This document shows, piece after piece, positions 48,724 through 56,814 of a DNA stretch of 62,467 nt. The stretch is from Virgisporangium ochraceum. Its GTDB lineage: Bacteria; Actinomycetota; Actinomycetes; Mycobacteriales; Micromonosporaceae. Made by a program: the position numbers and the translations under genes. The notes under the pieces were generated by a model. It was not told where the DNA came from and did not search any database. It saw only the letters and a program-made list of their open reading frames with translations. Positions within the stretch are counted from its first letter, which is position 1. Every line of letters begins with the position of its first letter. The stretch lies in assembly GCF_016863655.1 (NCBI RefSeq), contig NZ_BOPH01000120.1, positions 1 through 62,467 of the forward strand, written 5' to 3'.

Positions 48724-50379
48724 ATGAACGAGACTGACATCGTCGTCGTCGCGGGGCTCGCCGGGCTCGTGGCCGCGGCCGAGGCGGCCGACGCCGGCCG
48801 GCGCGTCGTCCTGGTCGACCAGGAGGGCGAGCAGTCGCTGGGCGGCCAGGCGTTCTGGAGCCTGGGCGGCCTGTTCTTCGTCGACAGCCCCGAGCAGCGC
48901 CGCATGGGCGTGCGCGACTCGCGCGACCTCGCGTGGCAGGACTGGCTCGGCAGCGCCCAGTTCGACCGCGAGGAGGACCACTGGCCGCGCCGGTGGGCCG
49001 AGGCGTACGTCGACTTCGCCGCGGGCGAGAAGCGGGCGTGGCTGCGGGCGATGGGCCACCGCGTGTTCCCGGTCGTCGGCTGGGCGGAGCGCGGTGACGG
49101 GCGCGCGTCGGGCCACGGCAACTCGGTGCCCCGGTTCCACATCACGTGGGGCACCGGGCCGGGCGTGGTCGAGCCGTTCGAGAAGCGGGTCCGGGCACAC
49201 GTCGACTCCGGGCGGATCACGCTGGCGTTCCGGCACCGCGTCGACGGGCTCGTCGTCGAGGGCGGGCAGGCGGTGGGGGTCCACGGACGGGTTCTGGAGC
49301 CGGCGGACGTCGAGCGGGGCCGGCCCAGTTCGCGGGTCGAGGTGGGCGACTTCGTGGTGCGGGCCCAGGCGGTGGTGGTCACCAGCGGCGGCATCGGCGG
49401 CGACCACGACCTCGTCCGCAAGGCCTGGCCCGACCGGCTCGGCACTCCGCCGCGCACGATGGTCGCCGGGGTGCCGGCCCACGTCGACGGACGCATGCTC
49501 ACGATCACCCGCGACGCCGGCGCGAGCCTCATCAACGCCGACCGCATGTGGCACTACGTCGAGGGCCTGCGCAACTGGAACCCGATCTGGGAGAACCACG
49601 GCATCCGGATCCTGCCCGGCCCGTCGTCGCTGTGGCTCGACGCCACCGGCCGGCGGCTGCCGCCGCCCAACTTCCCCGGCTTCGACACGCTCGGCACCCT
49701 GAAGCACCTGCGCACCACGGGGTACGACTACTCGTGGTTCGTGCTCACCCAGAAGATCATCGAGAAGGAGTTCGCGCTCTCGGGGTCCGAACAGAACCCC
49801 GACCTGACCGGCCGCGACATCCGCCAGGTGTTGCAACGGGTGCGGCCGGGTGCGCCCGGGCCGGTGGAGGCGTTCAAGCGCCACGGCGAGGACTTCGTGG
49901 TCGCCGACACGCTCACCGAGCTCGTCCGCGGCATGAACGGGATCGCCGACGCCGACGCCCCGCCGATCGACGAGGCCGACCTCCGGTCGCTCATCGAGGC
50001 GCGCGACCGCGAGCTCGGCCACCCGTTCAGCAAGGACCTCCAGGTGATGGCGATCCACTCCGCGCGCCGCTACCGCGGCGACAAGCTGAGCCGGGTCGCC
50101 ACCCCGCACCGCCTCCTCGACCCGAAGGCCGGCCCGCTCATCGCGGTGCGGCTGAACATCCTGTCCCGCAAGACGTTGGGCGGCCTGGCCACCGACCTCG
50201 ACGGCCGCTGCCTGCGGTCCGACGGCCACCCGTTCACCGGCCTGTACGCGGCCGGCGAGGTCAGCGGCTTCGGCGGCGGCGGCATGATGGGCTACAACGC
50301 GCTGGAGGGCACCTTCCTCGGCGGCTGCCTCTTCTCCGGGCGCACCGCCGGCCGGGCCGCGGCGAAGCAGGTCACCTGA
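48724..50379 (+). CDS. FAD-binding dehydrogenase (ketosteroid dehydrogenase/fumarate reductase-like)
   Basis: The 551-residue flavoprotein is of the KstD-like FAD-binding dehydrogenase type: SLGGQAFWSLGGLFFVDSPEQRRMGVRDSRDLAWQDW, WPRRWAEAYVDFAAGEKRAWL, VPRFHITWGTGPGVVEPFEKRV, and the C-terminal FTGLYAAGEVSGFGGGGMMGYNALEGTFLGGCLFSGRTAG. The dinucleotide motif at the N-terminus reads DIVVVAGLAGLVAA. Relative to the usual VVGAGLAGL, one residue, the first Gly of GxGxxG, is absent, which could impair FAD binding. It is the last gene of the operon, ten bases after DUF4387. The substrate is unknown; an unsaturated or cyclic acid derivative is plausible. Confidence 0.9.
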   Translation: MNETDIVVVAGLAGLVAAAEAADAGRRVVLVDQEGEQSLGGQAFWSLGGLFFVDSPEQRRMGVRDSRDLAWQDWLGSAQFDREEDHWPRRWAEAYVDFAAGEKRAWLRAMGHRVFPVVGWAERGDGRASGHGNSVPRFHITWGTGPGVVEPFEKRVRAHVDSGRITLAFRHRVDGLVVEGGQAVGVHGRVLEPADVERGRPSSRVEVGDFVVRAQAVVVTSGGIGGDHDLVRKAWPDRLGTPPRTMVAGVPAHVDGRMLTITRDAGASLINADRMWHYVEGLRNWNPIWENHGIRILPGPSSLWLDATGRRLPPPNFPGFDTLGTLKHLRTTGYDYSWFVLTQKIIEKEFALSGSEQNPDLTGRDIRQVLQRVRPGAPGPVEAFKRHGEDFVVADTLTELVRGMNGIADADAPPIDEADLRSLIEARDRELGHPFSKDLQVMAIHSARRYRGDKLSRVATPHRLLDPKAGPLIAVRLNILSRKTLGGLATDLDGRCLRSDGHPFTGLYAAGEVSGFGGGGMMGYNALEGTFLGGCLFSGRTAGRAAAKQVT

Positions 50380-50410
50380 CGGGTTGGCGTCGGCCGCTAC
50401 CGTCGGCCGG

Positions 50411-50836
50411 GTGAACGCGCGGGGGCGACGGAAACTGGCGTATCTGGGGCTGGCACTCACCATCGCGGGGGCGGTCGCCCTCGGGATCGGCTACTGGACG
50501 ACGCTGCCGGAGAACTTCACCGCGCCGGCGACGTTCGCGGCCTCGCGGGGCCAGGGGTTCGGGCTCCAGGTGCCGGCGCACTCCACCGCCACGGCGACCT
50601 GCACGGTCGCCCCGGCCGGTGGCGGGAGCCGTCAGGTCAGCGTTCCACCCGGGGAGGACGGCGGCTACCACGGCGACGCGTGGTGGTCCGGCACCGCCAG
50701 CATCACCTGCGACCGCAAGGTCAGTGGCGGCGTGCTCGCCCCGGACATCTACGTCCGGATGGGGGTCGGGTTCGTCGTGGTGATGGTCCTGCTGTTCCTC
50801 GGCCACGCGTCCCTCGCGGAGATCTTCGGCTGGTGA
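50411..50836 (+). CDS. two-helix membrane protein of unknown function
   Basis: The 141-residue protein has one helix at residues 10-30 (LAYLGLALTIAGAVALGIGYW) and another near residues 118-136 (VGFVVVMVLLFLGHASLAEIF). They flank an extracytoplasmic loop of about 85 residues with two cysteines (ATCTVAPAGG, SITCDRKV) that may pair. The loop is beta-rich. No family is recognised. The GTG at 50411 is favoured because it sits just before the first helix. It is convergent with the DnaN paralogue (six bases between stops). Confidence 0.7.
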   Translation: MNARGRRKLAYLGLALTIAGAVALGIGYWTTLPENFTAPATFAASRGQGFGLQVPAHSTATATCTVAPAGGGSRQVSVPPGEDGGYHGDAWWSGTASITCDRKVSGGVLAPDIYVRMGVGFVVVMVLLFLGHASLAEIFGW

Positions 50837-50842
50837 CCGGCC

Positions 50843-51946
50843 CTACCGGCGCGACCGGACCGGCATGACCGTGTAGGTGTACGGCGTGGTGGGCGAGCCG
50901 AGGACGACGGGCCGGTGCGGGTCCGCGATCGACAGCGTCACCGTCTCGGCGGTGACCGCCTTCAGCCCGTCGAGCAGGTAGCGCGGGTTGACCGCGAGGC
51001 TCACGTCGTCACCGGTGAGGGTCACCGGCACGTGTTCGGTGGCGCCGGCACCGGCGCCGCCGCCCCCGCTCACGGCCGCGCCCGCCGCGGAGAGCGCGAG
51101 CCGCACGGGCGTCTGCACCTCGGCCACCAGCGCGACGCGGTTCACGGCGGCGGTCAACGCCGCGGTCGACACCTCGACGCGGGTGCCGAACGACGTCGGG
51201 TTGATCGACCGGTACGGGACGAACGTGCCGTCGACCGTGCGCACCGTGCGGTGGCGGCCCCCGCCGCTGAACCGCACGCTGCCCGGCCGCGCCAGGTCGA
51301 CCGCGAGGCTGAGCTCGCCGACGTGGCCGAGCCCGCGGGCGAGGTCGGCCACCGCCCGGGCCGGCAGCAGCACCGACGCGCCGGCCACGTCGGCGGTCGG
51401 TCGCCAGGCGAGGCGTCCGACGGCGAGCCGGTACCGGTCGATCGCCACCAGCGTGAGGTCCCCGTCGAGCTCGACGCGTACGGTCGCCAGCACCGGGACC
51501 GTCTCGTCCCGGCTGGCCGCCAGCGCGACCCGGGCCACCTCGCCGGCGAAGGCCGCCGCGTCGACGGTGCCGACCACCGCCGGCGCGTCCGGCAGGTCGG
51601 GAAAGTCCTCGACGGGCAGCACCGGCAACGTGAAGCGGGCCGTGGCGCACGTGAGCACCACCGACGGCCCTTCGACGGAAAGCGACACCGGCTGACGCGG
51701 CAGCGCGCCGACGATGCGTGCGAACAGCGGGCCGGGCACGAGCGTCACGCCGTCGTGCCCGTCGACCAGGTCCAGGTCGGCGCCGCCGCTGACGTCGTGG
51801 TCGAACCCGCTCAGGGTGAGCCGCCCGTCGGCGACCCGCAGCAGCATGCCGCCGAGCACCGGCACCGCGGGCCGGGCCGGTATCGCCGCCGCCACCCAGC
51901 CGGCGGCGCCGGCGAGGGCCGCGGCGTCCAGTCGCGCGTGTGTCAC
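50843..51946 (-). CDS. DNA polymerase III beta sliding-clamp paralogue (DnaN-like)
   Basis: The 367-residue protein is a full-length three-domain sliding clamp: AAGWVAAAIPARPAVPVLGGMLLRVADGRLTLSGFDHDVSG, PGPLFARIVGALPRQPVSLSVEG, ARFTLPVLPVEDFPDLP, VLATVRVELDGDLTLVAIDRYRLAVGRL, and the C-terminal YTYTVMPVRSRR clamp tail. It is not beside dnaA, recF or gyrB, so it is an extra copy. It differs from typical DnaN in a Gly/Ala-rich insertion near residues 275-290 (GGGGAGAGA). Extra clamps can serve specialised polymerases or, as with GriR in the griselimycin producer, give resistance to clamp-binding antibiotics. The start is the GTG at 51946. Confidence 0.9.
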   Translation of the reverse strand: MTHARLDAAALAGAAGWVAAAIPARPAVPVLGGMLLRVADGRLTLSGFDHDVSGGADLDLVDGHDGVTLVPGPLFARIVGALPRQPVSLSVEGPSVVLTCATARFTLPVLPVEDFPDLPDAPAVVGTVDAAAFAGEVARVALAASRDETVPVLATVRVELDGDLTLVAIDRYRLAVGRLAWRPTADVAGASVLLPARAVADLARGLGHVGELSLAVDLARPGSVRFSGGGRHRTVRTVDGTFVPYRSINPTSFGTRVEVSTAALTAAVNRVALVAEVQTPVRLALSAAGAAVSGGGGAGAGATEHVPVTLTGDDVSLAVNPRYLLDGLKAVTAETVTLSIADPHRPVVLGSPTTPYTYTVMPVRSRR

Positions 51947-52105
51947 GGTCGGACGGTGGGGCCTCAACCAGGGTGAGGGTCAAGCACCACCCGACGATGA
52001 GGTACGGGTCGTTCAGGCCCAGGCGGACAGGTGCAGCCGGCCGAGTACTCCGGTGAACATCGTGACTCGCATCCCGGCCTGCCCACCGATGCAGCGGTGT
52101 GCGCC

Positions 52106-52167
52106 GATGGGTGGGAGGATCTGAACGCCCCTGGAGGGCGTGACAGGTGCCTATCCTCCCACCCATC
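52106..52167. repeat. 62-bp nested inverted repeat
   Basis: Perfect 15-base arms GATGGGTGGGAGGAT (52106-52120) and ATCCTCCCACCCATC (52153-52167) enclose a second perfect stem ACGCCC/GGGCGT (52125-52141). It lies between the minus-strand serine hydrolase (downstream end) and the DnaN paralogue (upstream), where it may terminate transcription or act as a cruciform. No gene is seen in 51947-52313. Confidence 0.75.
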
Positions 52168-52313
52168 AACATCCGCACATGTGTGCCACCGGCCACCGAC
52201 CGGGGGCGGAGCGCGGCGCACCGGTGGTGGCCACGGCCGGCATGTCGGCGCGCAGGGTCCGCAGCACACCCGAACCGGCCAGCCCACCGGGCCGACCGGG
52301 GGCTCGGCGCCCG

Positions 52314-53711
52314 TCAGCCGGCCAGGGCGAGCGCTCCCCGGATCAGGGCCTGCGCCTCGGGAATCACCGCCGCGTCTGGCAGGGGCGCGGACGGGTCACT
52401 CAACATGACGCTCGTGACCAGCACCCGCCCGCCGGACGTGCGCACCCGGTAGGTCAGGTCGAGCACGCCCACCTCGGAGCCGCCCTTGAACCAGATCTCC
52501 GGGTACCGCTCACGGTCGAGGGCGATGCCGCCGTCGTTGCGGGACAGCGCACGCGCGACCGGCTCGCCACCGGGGCGGGCCGCCTGGCGTTGCAGGCCGG
52601 CGTAGGCGTCGCACACGTCGGACGGGGAGCCGAACCACTCGACGGTGTCGAGGGCGCGCGGGGTCGTCCAGGGTTGCACGTCGTCGAGGGGCAACCGCCC
52701 GATCGCCGGCAGTACCAGCGGACGCACGGCGCGCGGCAGGGCCGCGTACACCGTCGCGAGGGTCGGGTACCCGAGGAGCTTGAGCGCGAAGAACTCCCGG
52801 GTCGTCAGCAGTGGCGTGGTGGAACGCGGGTCGTCGTGTCCGAACGTGACGAGCTGACGCTCCACGGCGGCTCGGCCCAGCCGGTGCATGAGGTGGTCGG
52901 TCGCGGTGTTGTCGCTGATCGAGATCATCAGCTCGGCGTAGCGGCTCAACGGCAGCGTGGTGCCGGCCGGCTCGTTCTGCAGGACGCCCGTCGGCAGGCT
53001 CTTCCACTCGTCGCGGACCGCCAGCGGCTCCGCCCACGCCGCCCGCCCACCGGCGACCGCGTCGCCCAACGCGCCGAGGACATACAGCTTGAACACCGAG
53101 CCGAGCGGACGCCGCGTGGTGCCGTCGACCGCGTGCACCGTGCGGCAGCGGCCGTCGGCGCCGATCTCCGACACCGCGAACGACGCCCGTGGCGCCAGCG
53201 CGCGCACCCGCGCGTCGAGTTCGGCCCAGCCGGTGGGCGCGTCGAGGTACGGGTTGAGCAGCAGCAGGGAGACCAGGCCGGCCGCGTCGACCGCCAGCGT
53301 CGTGACGAACGTGCCGGCCGCGCCAACGGTGACCGCCTCGATCCGGGACGCGTCGGAGCGCAGCACCTCCCGCAGCGTCAGCCGACCGACCGAGGCGAGG
53401 AACGCGTTGACGCCGTCGGGGCCACCCGCCGCGTCGAGAAAGGTGACCGACAGGTGCTGCCGCAGCTCCGACTCCGCCACGGGCGGCCGGCCCGATGCGT
53501 CGAGCAGCCACGCGAACTGCTGCCCCGCCGTCGTGTCGGAAGGAGCGAGCGGTGCCTGCGACTGCGGTGCCTGCGACTGCGGTGCCTGCGACTGCGGTGC
53601 CTGCGACTGCGCGGCCCGGGACTGCGGGGCCCGGGCCAGTGCCGGCCCGGCCGGACCGACCAGCGCGATGAGCATGACGAACACGGCCAGCACGGCCCGT
53701 CGGTGAAACAC
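52314..53711 (-). CDS. secreted class A beta-lactamase-like serine hydrolase with N-terminal domain
   Basis: The 465-residue protein has a signal peptide (AVLAVFVMLIALVGPAGPALA), a SQAPQ repeat linker (four perfect 15-base copies at 53551-53610), an N-terminal ORF12/LpqF-like domain (residues 60-175), and a beta-lactamase-fold domain. Active-site motifs are S205-V-F-K208, ISDNTATDHLM (SDN) and WFKGGSE (KGG). The complete motif set suggests an active serine hydrolase; proteins with this architecture include mycobacterial LpqF and clavulanate-cluster ORF12. Antibiotic hydrolysis is possible but unproven. It stops just before the long intergenic region that contains the 62-base inverted repeat. 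Confidence 0.87.
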   Translation of the reverse strand: MFHRRAVLAVFVMLIALVGPAGPALARAPQSRAAQSQAPQSQAPQSQAPQSQAPLAPSDTTAGQQFAWLLDASGRPPVAESELRQHLSVTFLDAAGGPDGVNAFLASVGRLTLREVLRSDASRIEAVTVGAAGTFVTTLAVDAAGLVSLLLLNPYLDAPTGWAELDARVRALAPRASFAVSEIGADGRCRTVHAVDGTTRRPLGSVFKLYVLGALGDAVAGGRAAWAEPLAVRDEWKSLPTGVLQNEPAGTTLPLSRYAELMISISDNTATDHLMHRLGRAAVERQLVTFGHDDPRSTTPLLTTREFFALKLLGYPTLATVYAALPRAVRPLVLPAIGRLPLDDVQPWTTPRALDTVEWFGSPSDVCDAYAGLQRQAARPGGEPVARALSRNDGGIALDRERYPEIWFKGGSEVGVLDLTYRVRTSGGRVLVTSVMLSDPSAPLPDAAVIPEAQALIRGALALAG

Positions 53712-53729
53712 CTGAGATCCTCCCGGGGC

Positions 53730-54410
53730 TCACGCCGCCGGACGCAGGTACAGCCCGGCGACCTTTCCGTCGGCGGCGAAGCTGACCTGACCGGTCGCCT
53801 CCCCCGCCTCGAACAGCAACGGCACCTCCACCACCGTGAAGTCGCCCGCCTGGTAGGCGTGCGGCTCGCCGACGCCCTCGTACGCGCCGACCGAACCGAT
53901 CAGCTGCGCCCACACGCCCGCCAACTGCCCGGTGACGAGCGCCGACCGCAGCGTCGCGGTGAAGGTCCGACGGACCGCCTCCCAGCGCCCCGCGGCGAGC
54001 TCGCCGAACAGCGCGACGGCCTCCTCCTCGGCGCCGGCCCGGATCGAGTCGGCCATGACCTCACCGGTGCGTGGGTCGACCGGCCGGCCGAACCGCTGGA
54101 ACGCGGCCTGCCGGGTGGTGCCGAGGACGGCGCCGATCTCGTGCCAGGTGCGGCCTGCCGCCCGGGCCGCCTCGACGGCCCGCTGCAACCGCGACTGGGC
54201 ATCACGGACCCTTTGGTGCGCCGCGGCCAGGGCGACCATCGGGTCCTCACCGAGTATCGACACCCCGCCACCGGATGTCAATCCGGAATTGACAGGTCCG
54301 GCACGCTGACGGCGCGCGGCGCTGCGACAGGTGGCGCCGCAGTACCGCCGGGGCCGCCCGCGACCGGACGACGCGGGCAGTGAGCGCCCACAGGCCAGAC
54401 ACGCAGCCAC
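53730..54410 (-). CDS. zinc-ribbon, helix-turn-helix and DUF3887 domain protein
   Basis: The 226-residue protein begins at a GTG with an excellent GGAGG site, giving MAACLACGRSLPASSGRGRPRRYCGATCRSAARRQR: a zinc ribbon with C4, C7, C24 and C28. An HTH-like region follows (AVEAARAAGRTWHEIGAVLGTTRQAAFQRFGRPVDP) and then a SnoaL-like DUF3887 domain (AVALFGELAAGRWEAVRRTFTATLRSAL, ending GQVSFAADGKVAGLYLRP). A start at 54239 would lose the zinc ribbon and has no better site. It may be a regulator with a small-molecule pocket. It is co-directional with mdlC, 41 bases away. Confidence 0.8.
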   Translation of the reverse strand: MAACLACGRSLPASSGRGRPRRYCGATCRSAARRQRAGPVNSGLTSGGGVSILGEDPMVALAAAHQRVRDAQSRLQRAVEAARAAGRTWHEIGAVLGTTRQAAFQRFGRPVDPRTGEVMADSIRAGAEEEAVALFGELAAGRWEAVRRTFTATLRSALVTGQLAGVWAQLIGSVGAYEGVGEPHAYQAGDFTVVEVPLLFEAGEATGQVSFAADGKVAGLYLRPAA

Positions 54411-54451
54411 GAGAACCTCCAATTCCGTGCCGCACGAAACTAGCACGAAAT

Positions 54452-56032
54452 TCAACGATAGGCGGTCGCCACCGCGTCCACGATCGGCACCTCCAGCAGG
54501 AACGGCCCGTCGGCAGCCAGCGCCGCGGCCAGCGCGTCCGGAAGGTCCGCACACGACCGGACCCGCCGCCCCGGACACCCGAGCCCCCACGCCAGCGCCA
54601 CGAAGTCGATCCCGGGCAGCTCCGTTCCGGGTGTCGCCGGGCTCGAAAGCCGCCGCCCGAGCTGCTTCACCGCCTCGTAGCCGCCGTTGTTCAGCACCAC
54701 GAACGTCACCGGCGCGCGGTGCCGCACCGCGGTCCACACCGCCTGGATCGAGTACATGCTCGACCCGTCCCCGACCACGCAGACCACCCGCGTACCGGCC
54801 AGGGCCCGACCGACCGCGACCGGCAACCCCCAGCCCAGCGCCCCGCTGCCGGTGGTGAGGAAGCCGCCCGGCCGGTCGATAGGCACCCGCGCGTGGAACG
54901 CCTCCCGGTGGCTCGGCGCCTCCTCCACCACGACCGCGTCGGCGGGCAGCGCCGCCCGCAACGCGTCGAACACCTGCGCCGCGTCGAGCGGGTCGCGCAC
55001 CGGAGCCGGTTCCACGCCGGGCCGCGCGGGCGGTGCGGCGCGGTCGCGCGCGGAGACCAGGGTCAGCAGGGTGGAGACCCCGGCACGCACCGTCGTCAGC
55101 ACCGAGTCGCCCACCGGCTGCCGCGCCAGCAGCGCCGGGTCGCAGTCGAGGTGGAACAGCCGCGTCCCGTCGGGCAGGAACGGCCCGTCGACGTGCACGT
55201 GGAACTTGAACAGCGCCGCGCCCACCGTCACCACCACGTCGTGACCCGCCAGCGCCGCCCGGATCCGGTCGCGCACCGGCGGCAGGAACCCGCGGAACAG
55301 CCGGTGGCTCTCGGGGAACCCGGACCGCCCCGACAGCGGTTCCAGCCACACGGCGGCGGTCAGTCGCTCGGCGAGGTCGGTCACCGCGGCGTGCGCGCCG
55401 TCGTCGTCGACGCCCGGCCCGATCACGAGGCAAGGGCTACGGGACCCGCTGAGCGCGTCGGCCACCGCACGCAGGCCGGCCGGATCGCCCACAAAATCGT
55501 GGTGGACCGCGCGGAGCGCGACCGGTTCGGCCGCCCGGTCCCAGTCGTCCTCGGGTACGGACAGGAACACGGGGCCGCGCGGCGGGGTCATCGCGACCCG
55601 GTACGCCTCGGCGACCGCGCCGGGCACGTCCTCCGCGCGGTCCGGCTGCGCGCTCCACTTCACGTACGGGCGCGGGAACGTGGCCGGCTCGTCGGCCGCG
55701 AGGAACGGGCGGGTCGACAGCATGGCGCGGGTCTGCTGTCCGGCGATCAGGCGCAGCGGAACGCGGTCCCGGAACGCGTTGAACACCGCGCCCAGCGCGT
55801 GCCCGACCCCGCCGGCGGAATGGAGGCTGACGACGGCCGCGCGCCCGGTGCCCATCGCGTGGCCGGCGGCCGCACCGACCACCACCGACTCCTGCAGCCC
55901 GAGCACGTACGTCAGGTCGCCCGGCCAGTCGCGCATCATGCGCAGCTCGGTCGATCCGGGGTTGCCGAACACGGTGTCGACGCCGGCGTCGCGGAGGAAG
56001 CCGAAGACCGCGTCGCGCACGGTGAAGGTCAT
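54452..56032 (-). CDS. mdlC: benzoylformate decarboxylase (ThDP-dependent)
   Basis: This 526-residue enzyme should convert benzoylformate to benzaldehyde and CO2. It aligns from end to end, from memory, with Pseudomonas putida BFD: VDTVFGNPGSTEL (S27), LGLQESVVVG (the ThDP-activating E48), SLHSAGGVGHALGA (H71), LPRPYVKWS-like FPRPYVKWSAQP, PVFLSVPEDDWD, FKFHVHVDGPF (the second catalytic His) and the ThDP motif GDGSSMYSIQAVWTAVRHRAPVTFVVLNNGGY. The active-site serine and both histidines that separate BFD from other decarboxylases are kept. No mandelate racemase, dehydrogenase or benzaldehyde dehydrogenase is adjacent, so it is not in a complete mandelate cluster. The start is ATG 56032. Confidence 0.93.
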   Translation of the reverse strand: MTFTVRDAVFGFLRDAGVDTVFGNPGSTELRMMRDWPGDLTYVLGLQESVVVGAAAGHAMGTGRAAVVSLHSAGGVGHALGAVFNAFRDRVPLRLIAGQQTRAMLSTRPFLAADEPATFPRPYVKWSAQPDRAEDVPGAVAEAYRVAMTPPRGPVFLSVPEDDWDRAAEPVALRAVHHDFVGDPAGLRAVADALSGSRSPCLVIGPGVDDDGAHAAVTDLAERLTAAVWLEPLSGRSGFPESHRLFRGFLPPVRDRIRAALAGHDVVVTVGAALFKFHVHVDGPFLPDGTRLFHLDCDPALLARQPVGDSVLTTVRAGVSTLLTLVSARDRAAPPARPGVEPAPVRDPLDAAQVFDALRAALPADAVVVEEAPSHREAFHARVPIDRPGGFLTTGSGALGWGLPVAVGRALAGTRVVCVVGDGSSMYSIQAVWTAVRHRAPVTFVVLNNGGYEAVKQLGRRLSSPATPGTELPGIDFVALAWGLGCPGRRVRSCADLPDALAAALAADGPFLLEVPIVDAVATAYR

Positions 56033-56106
56033 TCCGTGTCTCCCGTCCGTGGGCCGCCGGAGATCACAGAATCGCAGGCCGGGCGCTCCGGCAGTAGAGT
56101 TCCGGC

Positions 56107-56808
56107 GTGACCGAGGACGAGAAGGTCATCACCGGGATGACCGAGGGAGGGGTGCTGGCGGCGCTCCGATGGGCGGCCGTCTCCGCGTACACGCGTGCGT
56201 GGGCCGACTTCGACCCGGAGACCGGCCACAGCCAGACCGTCCTCGGCATCACCGCCCACACGCTGCTGGCCGACCGGCTCGACCGGGTCTTCCGGCTGGA
56301 GAAGTACGCCGACGGCGACGGCCTGCTCGCCGGCCTGCTGCGCTCGGAGCAGGAGTCGCTGCCCCACGTCGCCGGGGTGCAGCGGGCCGACCTGAACGGC
56401 TCCCCCGCCTGGCAGTTCGGCGAGTACCGGTGGTTCGTGAGCTCGTTCGAGCACGGCCGGGTCCAGGACATCGCGTGGGGGCGCAAGAGCCGCACCAAGC
56501 GCCGGATCGCCGCGGAGACCGGCGTGGCCGACAGCCCCGACCAGTTCGTGCTGCCCGGCACCTTCGAGCCCACCGGGGTCGCCCTCGACCTGGTGACCGT
56601 CCGCGACCTCCTGGAGGCCAGCGGCCGCAACTCGGTCGTGAGCATCGTTCTCACCCACAGCATCGACCCGGACACCGGCTCGATCGAGCTGTTCCTCGGC
56701 CGTCCCCGCCTCAACCTCGGCGGCGGAAGCCCGTGGATGTGGCTGCGGTCGCTGCTGCCGACGTTCTCGGTCGCCGACGCCGCCCGGCTCAGCGCCGGTG
56801 ACGCCTGA
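56107..56808 (+). CDS. hypothetical protein
   Basis: The 233-residue cytosolic protein has no recognised domain. Well-conserved-looking parts are ALRWAAVSAYTRAWADFDPETGHSQTVLGITAHTLLADRLDRVFRLEKYAD, WQFGEYRWFVSSFEHGRVQDIAWGRKSRTKRRIAAETG, and the C-terminal WMWLRSLLPTFSVADAARLSAGDA. The mixed alpha/beta pattern with a basic SRTKRRI stretch could indicate nucleic-acid binding, but this is speculative. The GTG at 56107 is used. It is convergent with smpB. Confidence 0.65.
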   Translation: MTEDEKVITGMTEGGVLAALRWAAVSAYTRAWADFDPETGHSQTVLGITAHTLLADRLDRVFRLEKYADGDGLLAGLLRSEQESLPHVAGVQRADLNGSPAWQFGEYRWFVSSFEHGRVQDIAWGRKSRTKRRIAAETGVADSPDQFVLPGTFEPTGVALDLVTVRDLLEASGRNSVVSIVLTHSIDPDTGSIELFLGRPRLNLGGGSPWMWLRSLLPTFSVADAARLSAGDA

Positions 56809-56814
56809 GGCGCC

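Noticed and set aside
50843..51946. Housekeeping dnaN near the replication origin
   Set aside because: dnaA, recF, gyrB and DnaA boxes are absent around it.
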